DNA from: Silene noctiflora
Taxonomy: Eukaryota > Streptophyta > Magnoliopsida > Caryophyllales > Caryophyllaceae
Direction of reading: 5' to 3'
Length of the DNA stretch: 26,318 nt
Assembly (NCBI GenBank): GCA_009801015.1
Contig: VHZZ01000136.1
Coordinates: 108,668 to 134,985, forward strand
This document shows, one piece after another, positions 1-11,500 of this stretch. The position numbers were made by a program, and so were the translations under genes. Numbering within the stretch: position 1 is the stretch's first letter; every line of letters begins with the position of its first letter. The notes under the pieces were generated by a model. The model was not told the origin of the DNA. It ran no database searches and saw only the letters and a list, made by a program, of their open reading frames with translations.

Positions 1-246
1 GTCGATCGTATTACCATATTAATCTCGCGTTATTAACAAAGCCCACTAAAAAGACCCGTAAGACAGACTTACTCGATCGAGTAAGTGACGTAGTCGATCG
101 AGTAAGTGACGTACTCGATCGAGTGCCACACGTACTCGATCGAGTACCCAACAAACAGACTCTGATTGTAAAGCGCACTTACTTACTCGACAGAGTAAGG
201 CCTACTCGATAGAGTAGCTACAGGCACAGAAAACCGTAGTATTACA
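1..246 (-). mobile_element. LTR terminus of a palindrome-rich LTR retrotransposon, truncated by the window edge
   Basis: The sequence ends in GTATTACA at 239-246, which on the minus strand is an LTR start TGTAATAC. Six dyads of the ACTCGATCGAGT type lie at 69-217 just inside this end. The rest of the LTR is outside the window. The orientation is inferred by analogy with the copy ending at 6676, which has a minus-strand TATA box inside. Confidence 0.55.
69..217. repeat. Array of six ACTCGATCGAGT-type palindromes
   Basis: Perfect 16-bp palindromes lie at 69-84 (ttactcgatcgagtaa) and 132-147 (gtactcgatcgagtac). A 12-bp one is at 113-124. Near-perfect forms are at about 91-104, 183-198 and 202-217, with GAC/GAT changes in the centre. 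Spacing is about 20 bp within each half-cluster, and arms extend beyond the core with compensating bases (tt/aa, gt/ac, ct/ag). Confidence 0.9.
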
Positions 247-1473
247 TTAACATCCGAAACCATCACAAATATTGAATCATTGATCTAAGGGTTTTTGGCC
301 TTGGCCTCCTCTTCATGCTTGGCCATTAGTACCGTTAATTCAGCTCCTAAATGCTCCATTTATGTGCGATTTCCACTCATTTTGATTCCTTTCGTACAAA
401 TGGGCTAAAATCTCATAGAAAATCAAATAGGAAGCTAAAAACGCCGAAATGGCCCTAATAAAGGCAAATAAACATTCGAAAAAGGGGTTCATTTAGGGGT
501 TGAAAGTGCGCTTTTTATGACCGCATCAGTTTATCGTTATCGATTTACTTTGATCAACTGACGAGTATAATACATATATCCTGAGTATGTTCCTCTAATG
601 AGATTTAGTAAGTAGATGCACTATTGTGGAGGACACATACTCGAACAGTCATATCAAAAGGCAAACAATAGAAGACTAATTTAAAAACTTTATTGAATAA
701 CAATTAATTGTCCTACAATAATCCAAAACTCTTAACTAATTGACTAAATAATTATTACAACGGAAGTCTTAATAATAAATAAATGTAAACTACTCCAACT
801 AAGTGATTTACTCTGTCCGTGCTACTCGGCCTCTTCAAGTGTCACTCCCAAGACCCCGACACCATCCACGTCTACATCTCACAATTACACACCTGCAAAA
901 CTCACTATTCCTCATTTGCCGGAAATATCAAATGGATCATTGCAGAGTTGAAAAGGGTTTTGAAAGAAGAAGGCATACAGTCAACCAACGATTGAGAAAT
1001 GACTAAAAAATAACATAAGATAGTAGTGTTAACACGATAAAAATAAGTCCAACTCAATGTACAACAATCACAAGTTATGGTAGCACCCGTACATACAACA
1101 ATCCAAAATATACTCGAATAACATCCACTCCTTCAAACTCTGTCTTAACGCTTCCTCAGCTCCGAATGTGCACATCTACAGTAGTGAGCCTACTAGGAAA
1201 GAGACTCTGAGGGGCGACCAATGATCAACTAAAGGCCACAAGGACTAGCGGTTGCTCATACCGACCACTTCAATAAAATAATACAGTTACTTAAACATGG
1301 CAACCAAATTCTCATAACCACCAATGTCCATACTTATCTCAACACCAACTTCTCAGTTCAATTGTTCATCATAACAATCACAATATACCAACAACAACAA
1401 ATACACAATCAAATAACAATTGAGATGAATAAGAGTTGGGTAGGATAATCCCTACCTTTTCGTTAATTTTTCA
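247..1473 (-). mobile_element. Retrotransposon-derived non-coding sequence (internal/LTR remnant)
   Basis: I see no exon. The texture (an attacaacggaag segment near 756-766, a tttattgaataac segment on its plus strand, and the gtaggataatccctacct motif at 1440-1457) resembles LTR DNA. It continues across the nested Cassandra copy to the LTR end at 2502. Exact boundaries and family were not determined. Confidence 0.4.
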
Positions 1474-1822
1474 TATAATACCCTGACCCAAACCCTAGGT
1501 CGAGAGCGGTCACTCATGATAGCTTGTCAGGCTGTGTACATGACCCATAGATCAACACGGGTCTTATCCGGTACATTTTGTTCTAACTCATGCACAGCCC
1601 GGGAATCTTCCCAGGAGGTCACCCATCCTAAGACTACTCTCAGTCAAGAACGCTTAACTGTGGAGTTCTTTTGCATAGATAACCAGAAAAGAAATTACAC
1701 TTTGTTGATATGAGTAGTATCTTCGATCCCTTTAAGCACTAGTAAAATTTTAAACCTATCAATGGATCTCTTCAAGGAGTTACCCCACCCGAATAACGTC
1801 TTCGATTCAGTGGAGTATTACA
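1474..1822 (-). mobile_element. Cassandra TRIM solo LTR (5S rRNA-bearing), minus strand
   Basis: 349 bp, the same length as the 3' LTR of the complete Cassandra at 21200-21548. On the minus strand it starts TGTAATACTCCACTGAATCG and ends GGTATTATA; the final CA appears mutated to TA. 5S-derived sequence lies at about 1607-1669: reverse-strand box C (ccaggaggtcacccatcc) and box A (cgcttaact). The flanking 5-mers tttca (1469-1473) and cttca (1823-1827) differ at one base, consistent with a decayed target-site duplication. Confidence 0.85.
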
Positions 1823-2502
1823 CTTCACGCGTCACACAAAAGCTCATTAATACTGATCTTCTACAAATTCGCTGCCTACAACATATAATTCATACAACTA
1901 CTACATCCTCTACCCAATTCAATGGACAATAACTAGTTTTCCCAAATTCCAAGTCTAGGGCTAGTCTCTAAATCAATCTAAGATAATAACTAAGGATTTT
2001 AAAAAATATATTAGTGATTGGTAAGATAAATTAAAGAACTTAGAACAAGAAAGACTCAGACTTGCTTGCTAGATCAAAAATCCCCAAATTAATTGTAAAT
2101 ATTCTTTTCTCTCTCTCTCTCTTCTCTCTAATTGATTTAATGAGTTTTTGTATGAAAACATATAAGATAATAAAAAAGGGTTTTAAATCTGGTGTTGAAG
2201 AGGTATATATAATGTTTGGAGAGGCTTATACGATTTTAGGAAAGAATAAAATAAGAATAGAACAAGATCTCGAAGCTACGGAATTAGGAAAAAAATACGT
2301 GCTGTAAAAACCGGATTGCTTGATCTAGAAACATGCATTTTCTCGATCGAGTAAATTTCTTGCTCGATCGAGTTGGGCATTCCAGAATAACCATAAACGT
2401 TTCCAACTTTTTATACAACTTTTGAATCAAGTTTTGGGGTTGCTCGATCTAGCAACAACCCCGTGCTCGATCGACCACCCTTTAAAAATCACGGGTATTA
2501 CA
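1823..2502 (-). mobile_element. U3 part of a palindrome-rich LTR, continuing from before the nested Cassandra
   Basis: The end at 2502 is GTATTACA, i.e. TGTAATACCCG on the minus strand. Dyads or half-decayed dyads occur at about 2319-2330 (ttgatctagaa), 2341-2354 (tctcgatcgagtaa), 2361-2374 (tgctcgatcgagtt), 2441-2456 and 2463-2476. A TATA-like attatatatacc on the minus strand lies near 2203-2214. The CT-rich run at 2107-2129 is a microsatellite. The stretch 2503-3009 is AT-rich intron with no feature seen. Confidence 0.5.
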
Positions 2503-3009
2503 ATTTCTCATGCTAAAAATATCCCATGGTAATAAGGTAAGCCACAACATCGTATTGCAGTCGATAATTTATAAAATTTCTAAAGATAATTGCTTATCGT
2601 GATTGCTTTATTATCTAACACTTATAAATAATTTTGAATCGATCAAGATGAACATGAAAAAACCCTTTTTCTTTTGCGACCAAGCTTTTATCGATACTAT
2701 TTACCATGGTTTTGCTTCAAAAATTTCTTAAACAATCGACCCCCTTTAGATTATTTTGCCTAATATAGAGAGAAAATGACACGATAGATAATGGATGTAA
2801 CAAAGAAAAAAATATCAATGGTTAGTTTTAATATAATGTATGTTTTGTTGAATCTACCTTAGAAAGATGTCGCGCCTAATAATATCATCATAATTTATTC
2901 ATATTTTTACTCTTATAATCACTTATATATAATATATCTACGCATTTATGCATATATAATTTCATGTTCATATGATTTAGTATTTATTATATTTTTGACT
3001 ATATTACAG

Positions 3010-3054
3010 GATGGCACCCGAGGTTATGGAGCAATTACATGGTTATGATTTCAA
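3010..3054 (+). CDS. Kinase exon: APE motif, subdomain VIII
   Basis: The acceptor is tattacag/g and the donor caa/gtaagt. The exon begins with the last base of a split Trp codon (the expected CW-MAPE junction), reads [14 protein letters not shown], and ends with two bases of a Lys codon. The ATG at 3011 is internal to the motif, not a start codon. Confidence 0.93.
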
Positions 3055-4146
3055 GTAAGTAAGTGCATATTAAACTTTTAGACACTTCTATTTCTGGAAG
3101 TAAGTTACACACTAACTTTTAAACAAATTAAAAAAACTCTAACCATAGAGTTAGTACTTCATTTAAAATTTAATGTCCATAAAAAAATATTTTTGACATT
3201 ATATTACTAAGTTTATCCTTTTATATTTTTATTTAGACTTATATTTATGTTTGCTCATTTATATTTCATAGAGCTGATATATGGTCATTTGGTATAACGG
3301 CATTAGAACTTGCACATGGACATGCTCCTTTCTCTAAATTCCCACCAATGAAGGTGCTTTTTCCAAAATTTTGATAATCACATATCAATTAATTCAATAT
3401 TTGCTTCTAATTCAAGTAATTATTGTTTTCTACTGGTTATTTTAGACCAAGAGTTTTTGTACAGGTTTTACTCATGACCTTACAAAATGCGCCCCCTAGT
3501 CTTGACTATGAAAGAGATAAGAAATTCTCCAAGGTATGTTCAACATATACTATCAATAAGCTTACTTACTTGTTTATTTAACATAAGTTGTTGCTCCCCA
3601 GTCTTTTAAGCAGATGATTGCGAGCTGCTTAGTTAAAGATCCCTTAAAGAGACCTTCATCAAAAAAATTGATAAGGCACCCTTTCTTCAAGCAAGCTCGG
3701 TCAAATGATTATATAGTACGAACACTATTAGAAGGACTTCCATCTCTAGGGGATCGAATCAAGGCACTTAAGGTTTGATTTATCATCATAATAAAAAGTT
3801 AATATAATATATTTGTTTAAGAGATTATCATTTTCTAAAAAGTAATAATATTATAGTTTGTTGATATGCTTCCACATTTTGGAATAACCCACTGGATAAT
3901 ATTATTATGAGGGATTGTTTGTTTAAAAATTTGGGAACCTCCCTATCCTTGCATGAAATATATATTTTTTTTCTTAAATTACAATCATACAATCTCTAGT
4001 TCTATATTTTAGGCGATATTGATTGTCAAATGAATTATATTGATATGGTAGGACATTATATAATAACAAACACTAACGATATTATTTTAATTGCCTCAAA
4101 AAAAATGTTATTTTAGCTGAGATATGTACTTCTAACATTTCAACTA

Positions 4147-4204
<58 letters not shown>

Positions 4205-7200
4205 AAAGGAAGAAGACATGCTTGCACAAAAGAAAATGCCGGATGGAGAGAAGGAAGAGCTTTCGCAGGTTTGTTTTAACTTCCTAAAATAGAATATTAA
4301 CTATTTATGTTTTGTATCTTAGTTCACGAAATAAGTTTATCCTATTATGTTACAATGCATGATTATATCCATATTAACCATCTTACCCTCTTATCCACCC
4401 TTATTAGAAATCATCTCCACGTTTTGTACAAATAAATTTTATATGTTAAATATTTTTTTTCGATGTAAAGTGCAAATATTTTATTTGTCGCATCGTACCA
4501 ATTTGAATACTAACATTCTTTCGAATAATTAATTGTATACATTTTCTTAATTTTTAAGGAAAAGTTCAAAAAAATAATCCCAAATTTGCTAAAATAATCA
4601 TAAAATTTAAATTATCTCATTATAATCTCAAAATTTAAATTAGTCCCAAAAATAAAAATGTTAATTTTTGACTAAAATACTTCACTTGTTATCGTAATAG
4701 ATTATTTTCTAGAACATTTACAGCGCAAAAGTATGAACATTTGGTGCTAACTTATTAAAGGGAATAAATAATTCAAGAGAAAAAAAAAAGTATGCACAAG
4801 TTAAGGAAAAATAATTATTTATTAAAGGAAATAAATAATTGTCAAAAACTAAGATAAGAAAAGTGGCAACATGCGAAAATGAGGACCACTCCAAACCTCC
4901 AACCAAGTTGTATGCACAAGTTACTTGTCAAACCACTACTCTCAATATGATCGGAAATATCATATGGTTCACCATAGATATTTGAAAACATTTACGATCA
5001 GCATCAATAATACGAGTGCTTACGATATAACAAGTGTATGCAATATGAAATCCAATCATGATATGCACATATGAAATATGATAACACAAGTGTCCTCCAA
5101 TCTTCACACCTCTAAAAAAACCCGGTAACGATATCACAACAGCGCCAACAACAGCCGGACCGTAGTCCATAAAAAGACACTAGGGACACGCCCACAGTGC
5201 CGAGCCCGGGGACTAACTGGATCCCTCCTAGACATCGTGATACCATACGAGTTCCTCCATACTCAAGTCATAAACGTGCACGTCCCCAAGATGCGACCCA
5301 AGCGTATGTAAGACGGTCTCCCGATCCATCTTACGTCTCCACAACAACCCAACACAAGCACACCAATAATCCACTAACAACCTCCTCTAACATTCATAAG
5401 TAACCAATGTACACAATAAACCAATATATGACATGAATACACATTTTCATCATTAAATCAACTTACTAATCCAAAATTCTTCCTTTTCATTTTATAATGA
5501 AATTCAAATAAGGATGTGAAGTTAACACCACTTACCCAACTATATAACATGGTGAATTTTCAATACTAGTATTCATCATGTAATACTCCACTGAACTGGA
5601 AACGTTATTCGAGTGGGGTACCTCGTTGAAGAGGTCCACTGGCAGGCCTAAAATATGACTAGTGCTTAAAAGGATTGAAGGTACTACTCATATTAACAAA
5701 GTGAACTTTCTTTTCTAGTTATCCATGCAAAAGAACTCCACGGTTAAGCGTGCTTGGCTGGGAGTAGTCTTAGGATGGGTGACCTCCTGGGAAGGTTCTA
5801 GGGATACGCATGAGTGAGAACAAAATGCGCTGGAAAGGACTCGTGTTGATCTGTGGGCCATGTACAAAGCCTGGCGATCTACTGTGAGTGACCGGTCACG
5901 ACCCTAGGCTTGGGTCGGGGTGTTATACAACCTACATTAATTTCCTAATTAATCATGTTGTAATGCAATTATGACATGTATTATAGAATTCATGACAATT
6001 AACACAAATGTAAACAACCATATTACTAAGATCGAGTAGGTAAACCCTACCTCTTGCAAATATTTAAGCACCAAACACACACACTAGAAGGGCTCCTCTA
6101 AGAAGTCTCCTCCTAGATGTAATTAGTGAAATAACTATCACAAATACATTCTGCAACATTAAGAATACTAATTAACCCTTAATTAACCAAAACCCTAATT
6201 AAATTCCCATAATACAACTCTCCCAAAATCTTGGATTTACAAACAAAATAAATAAAGGAAAAAGGGTAACTAATAACTTACAAATGTAAAGAAATGAAAA
6301 AGGTTGAAACTTGAACACCAAATCTTCAAGATAAGATAAGGTTTCCAAAGGATAAGGTTATTGGGAAATTTTGAGAGGATTTTGAAAGGTAGAGAAGAAG
6401 TTTGGAAATGTTTAAGGTTGTATAACGAAGGGGAAATCTGATAAAGAGGGTATTTATATCAAAGCCTAACTTAGAGAACCCAACACTAAAAAACAGCGCT
6501 TGCGCCCGTACACTCGGTCGAGTGCACCAGCCACTCGTCCGATTGACTTGCAACCAGGAGCTGGTCAACTCCCCAAAGGGAACTCGATCATTATACTTGG
6601 TCGAGTAGAGTGCCACTCGGTCGAAAAATCTGCTGTACTCGGCCGAGTGCACTACTAGAAAATACGGGGTATTACAATAATGTAATCTTAAAATTGTCTT
6701 AGAAAGTAGGTGTGTGCATATTCTCTATTTATAATCATATGCTCCTCATATAATATCTTTATTCCACATCGTACTAAATGATAATTATCAATTATACATA
6801 AGCTTTTTATCCAAAAAATAATGACTAAATTCATGTCAATAAGAAGCAAAAAAAAAAAATCACTAATAATGAAATGTTAATTTTTTTTATCCGTCTTTGA
6901 ATTTAAATTGTATAAGAAAATTTACCTTATAAAATTATACACGATATGCATTGTTCAAGAAAATTACATTCTACGGAGTTCATAGATATAAGATTTGATA
7001 TTTTATCAATATATCATGTAGCATTATTCTTGTCTTACTTCGGCATGATAATTATATTATTAGGTAATATGGTATTTTGTCTTACTAAATATGATGATTT
7101 TTATCTTTTTTCATGAAAAATATATCTTTGTTATATCCTCACATGGAGGAAAAAATAGATATTTTGTTTACAAAAGAGACTAACCACTAGACAATTTTCT

Positions 7201-8505
7201 TCTAAAAAAATCAAACAAAGCCTATCTATTTAGAGCCAACATCATTCCTTTGTACTCATAATGTTTAGAATGAATGAAAATTTGAATACCAACTTGTTTA
7301 ATCTTCCTGATGAGAAGACCAGATTGAATGCTCCTACAAATAAAAATTTTAATATTTCGTTCAGTCCAAAGAGAGTAGACTGCAGCTGTCAAAGTGCTTT
7401 TTAGGGAACTGATTTTGCAATGCTTCCTATGTTTCCTACTAAGAATCTAATTTTGTTCATTATAATTATCATAACCCTGTGAGTTGATACCAATATTGTG
7501 TAACAAAACCTTCCAAATTTTTGAGAATAAGAGCAATTAAAGAAAAAATGATGTTTAGTTTCAGTATTCTTATTACCACAGAGATAACATCTATTCACGA
7601 AGTGGACATCTCTGTTGATTATGTTATCAATGGTAGTTAGCTTTGCTTGGGCTGTCATAGTAGCAATAACTCTATGGCTCGAATTTATAGTAGAATTATA
7701 AAAACTTTAGTCCATCTGACAGTAAGATGATATCTTCTTATGCGATCATAGGCTTTGGAAACCTGAAATTTACCCCCTAAATACATTGTGTCACAACATT
7801 TCTAGCAGCAAGAATGTTACCATGACTCTTGATCCACCTGTCCCTTACCTTTAAGATGCTCTTAAGATTATCAGAGTAGGTGTCCTTGATTTTTACCTCC
7901 CAACATTTTTCCCTTTGAAGTTTATAAGCATGATCCCTGGATAACCAAATCCCTTGCAGCGGCATTCAATTTTCAAATTTTACCTATATTGCAATGATTG
8001 GAGGCCTTTTTAACATTGGTTTAAAATTAATTTTCTTCTCTCTCTTACTTTTTACCCATAATCCATTATTGTGAAGTATACCAACAATTTAATCAAATAT
8101 TTTAAACTCCTCTTTTATAAATGTTACTCCTTAGTCCTAATCATTTATTCACATGTATCATTTTAGTGTATCTCATTCTTGTTTTTACCTTTCTAGATTG
8201 GAAAGGTTTTTCAGTTTGTAAAATGATTACTCAAATGACTAATGTCTACTTGCCATCCATTAACTACGACAACAACAATTGGTCCCCACCTCCTTCCTCG
8301 TTCTTTATACCAAAAATAATGGTAAACAAATGATTGAGACGAAGCACGTACTTTTCAAACTACCAACATCTAATTTCATTTTTGTCTAACACTCCCTTAT
8401 ATGTCATTTTTTATGTTCAAAGCTTACAATTTCCTTTTTCCGGTGACTTATGTTAACTTTTCAGTCATTTACAGGAGAAAACTTTTTCTCTGAACTTATC
8501 CCCTT

Positions 8506-8539
<34 letters not shown>

Positions 8540-11500
8540 TCTTTATCCCCCGCTCTCTCTCTCTCTCTCACCCCCCTCTCTAAGTTTCATAATTCAAAGA
8601 AAACTCACCTCCCCCCTCCCTCCCTCCTTCCCTCCCCCTTTTCCTTCCTTCATTTAATCTCATAATTCAGTGAAAACTCATCATATCCACTAAAAGCTCT
8701 TCTGCTAAAGTGTCCTTATTGGAAGAGGTTTATGCTCAATGTTTGTAGCATTGGAAACTTCATAAGTCGAAAAAATTCGGGGAAATAATTTTTGGGATGC
8801 AAATTATATATTCCGGAAACCCAAATACCTTGGTTCATTTGTTCATTTATATTGATGAAAGTAGCATAAATTGGCATAAGAAGCACTTCTTACATAACAC
8901 AACCACATGTCTTTTACATTAAATTCACAACAAACCTTCCTTCCTTTATGTCCACCTCATACTCTATCAATTATGATTATATAGAAAAGCACTCTTTGGC
9001 TATAAGTTGAAGTCGCTTTCTTTCATTAATCAAATACAATTGAAACTTGTTCATTAACAATTAAAGAATCCATAACATCATAAGCTTGTTTATTAGTAAT
9101 CAATACACACAATTATAAATTCATAGAAGAAATAATAATAAACAAATAAATAAAACATACCCAAATAAAGAGTTCATTATGCGTTTCATTTTGTGCTTTA
9201 TTGAGGGGTTTAATTTTTGGATTTGATTTAATGATTGATTATAGTGAGAAAGAGTACCCAGAATTATAGTGAAAGAGCTTATGAGGAATAAAATACAAGT
9301 TAACATGTGAGAATGACTGAAAAGTTAGCATAGTCACCTAAAACAGGGATTCGTAAGCTTTGGACACATACAAATTGGTGTGTGTAGAGAGAGAGAGATA
9401 GAGAGAGAGAGAGAGTCCACCTTTTTTTGCTAAGCCCATTAGTTCTTATCTAAACATTTAGTTGAAGGGAATGGAGGCCAGATTAAAACAAAATAAATGG
9501 TTGAGATTAAAACAAATCAAATAAATTTTCCTTCCCTCCCACCCATTTCTGTTTTCTCTATTTCCATTTACCACTACCACCACCCTGACTGCCACCACCA
9601 ACAACATTGTCGCCACAACTAAAAGTCGACTCCTGCTCCCTAACTCACAACGTTGGCCGACAACACACCAAAACCACCCCTACTATCAACCACACACCAA
9701 CACCAATACCACCTGACACCCACGACCTCCATTTCGCACGTCCTAACACCCAATCGCCACGACCACAGGCAGCGCCAACAAGGGGTAGCCAAGAAAGGAG
9801 AGAGAAAAGGGTAGGAGGGAGATATCAAGGTCGACGGAGATAGTTTGAGGTCGACAGTAAGATCGAAGAAGGGAGAAAGGAGAGAGGAATGATAAAGTAA
9901 GGTCGATGGAGGGAGAAGGGTGGACGACCACGATAGGTGGCGCTTCGACGAGCATGTTGGTGGTTGAAAGAGGTCGGGGGTGTGGGTGGTGTTGGTGTGT
10001 GCAACGGTAATAGTCGTGGGGATTGGTGGTTTGGCGGAAGAAGAAAGGCGAGCAAGAAAAGAGAAAGAAGAGAGAAAGGAGAACGGTGGCTAGTGGTGGT
10101 GTAGGTGGTTGACGGCGATGATGTGGTGGTTGTGGGTAGTTGCGGGAATTAAATATTAAAAAAAAAAAGTTTACAAAATAGCAATTATAAAAGGGAGTGT
10201 TTAACAAAAAGAAAAACTCACTATATTATGCTAACTAAAAGAAATATAAAAAAATAATTAAACATCCTCATTGAAATTAGAAACTAATAATTAATCCTAA
10301 TTTAGGCCAACAATCCTTTTATATGACATTGTTAGCCATAAATGCAGTACATCGTCTTGGCATTTGCATACTCTTCGTAAAATATCACGACCTAAATTAC
10401 AGTTAGTGATTGTCCTATAAAATCATGCTATATAAAAAAAACATGCTCAATAAAATAGGTTGACTCAGTAAACGGAATGAAAATTGAGATAAACTAAGAG
10501 TAGGGTCTAACTTGATTTAGGAAAGTCATAGTAGTATGGATAAGATAGACTATGAGGTTGAGAGAGGTGAATGATATATGGACTTACATCTAGTTGGGTA
10601 TCTCATATTGCGTATTATAAAATATGTGGTTATTAAAATTACTCCCTAGAATCCGGTCAATTGGTCTGGGCATACATTTTAAGAAATGTAGAAAAAGTAG
10701 GGGTATTTTTGGAATCTCACAAGTGGGTGTAGTAAACCTTTAATGTAAAAGTAAGGGAATGTATTTTAAATAAGGGGAGCATATGGGGAGTGTTTGGTCA
10801 TTTTTTTTCCAAAAAATGAATGAATAGTTTGGTATGGATCATCTAAATAAGGGAAGTGTACCCTTTGGTCTAGATTGGAGGAAAAAGTATTTATTAAGAT
10901 ATTCGCAATAATACTTGAAAACTACATAATACTCCCACAAAACTTTTTTGAATCTAAAACATTTTCTTATAAAATTCAAATACAATTTTCGAATTGCTAA
11001 ATAATATTATACTTTGTTTTTTTTATTATGTCCAGTATTTCCCATCTCAACAAAAAAAAAAATTATATTATTACTGTTATTGCTATTATAAATTTTGTTA
11101 CTCTTTAATAATTCTTAACTTTATTACTTAGTTTGGATAATTTGTGATGATTTATAATTGAATCAACTTTTCTTATTATGTTTGTAGAATGAATATAAAA
11201 GAGGAATAAGTGGGTGGAATTTCAACTTAGAAGATTTGAAAGCTCAAGCATCACTGGTACACTGTTATATTTATACTAAATAATATTTTATTTCTAAAAG
11301 CCTTATTTAACTTGTTTTTTATATGTGTAATTTTGTAGATTCAAGAAGATGAGCTGTTTGATAAAGACCAAGGAGTTGGGATAGACGGCCAATTAGAATA
11401 CCAATTTTCTAATGTTTGTCAATATTCACAAGCTTCATTCATTTTATATTTCCTCCTTCATGATATTGTGAATTAATATGTTAATTTTATTTTGATTTCA

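Larger units (their letters stand above)
4926..6676 (-). mobile_element. Palindrome-rich LTR sequence with a nested Cassandra LTR
   Basis: The right end is GTATTACA at 6669-6676 (TGTAATACCCCGTATT on the minus strand). A minus-strand TATA-like box gatataaatacc lies near 6450-6461, with the dyad array 6511-6650 upstream of it. The motif gagtaggtaaaccctacct at 6034-6052 is shared with the LTR at 24963-26232. The left boundary is uncertain, since no TG end or matching duplication was found. The element is interrupted by the Cassandra LTR at 5579-5929. Confidence 0.5.
8375..10213. mobile_element. Region bounded by imperfect terminal inverted repeats (possible DNA transposon)
   Basis: The left segment at about 8375-8410 (tttttgtctaacactccctt) is repeated inverted at about 10184-10213 (aagggagtgtttaacaaaaa). 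Roughly 24 of 30 bases match by eye. No convincing target duplication was found outside. The interior holds CT and GA microsatellites and a CCACC-rich block switching to GGTGG-rich near 9780-9950. Proline-rich open frames in that block are compositional. The superfamily is unknown. Confidence 0.4.

Noticed and set aside
69..217. Regularly spaced palindromic repeats, as in a CRISPR array
   Set aside because: The units are diverged, the spacers are similar to each other rather than unique, no cas genes are present and the DNA is plant nuclear.
247..360. Minus-strand peptide MAKHEEEAKAKNP as a polyprotein tail
   Set aside because: It is too short and has no matching upstream frame; chance cannot be excluded.
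2062..2307. 81-residue open frame
   Set aside because: It is low-complexity inside an LTR with no recognisable domain; the length is expected in AT-rich DNA.
3011..3013. ATG at the beginning of MAPEVMEQ as a gene start
   Set aside because: It is preceded by a consensus acceptor and a split Trp codon, and it lies in the middle of a kinase domain.
5732..5795. Functional 5S rRNA gene
   Set aside because: Only the 3' half is homologous, and it sits inside an LTR with Cassandra ends.
6326..6652. 108-residue minus-strand frame, the longest in that region
   Set aside because: It reads through the LTR promoter and palindrome array; no domain or codon bias.
8450..8665. Leu/Ser/Pro-rich open frame
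   Set aside because: It is a translation of the CT microsatellite.
9607..10207. Overlapping proline/histidine-rich open frames on both strands
   Set aside because: They are produced by CCACC/GGTGG simple sequence; there is no codon structure and no domain.
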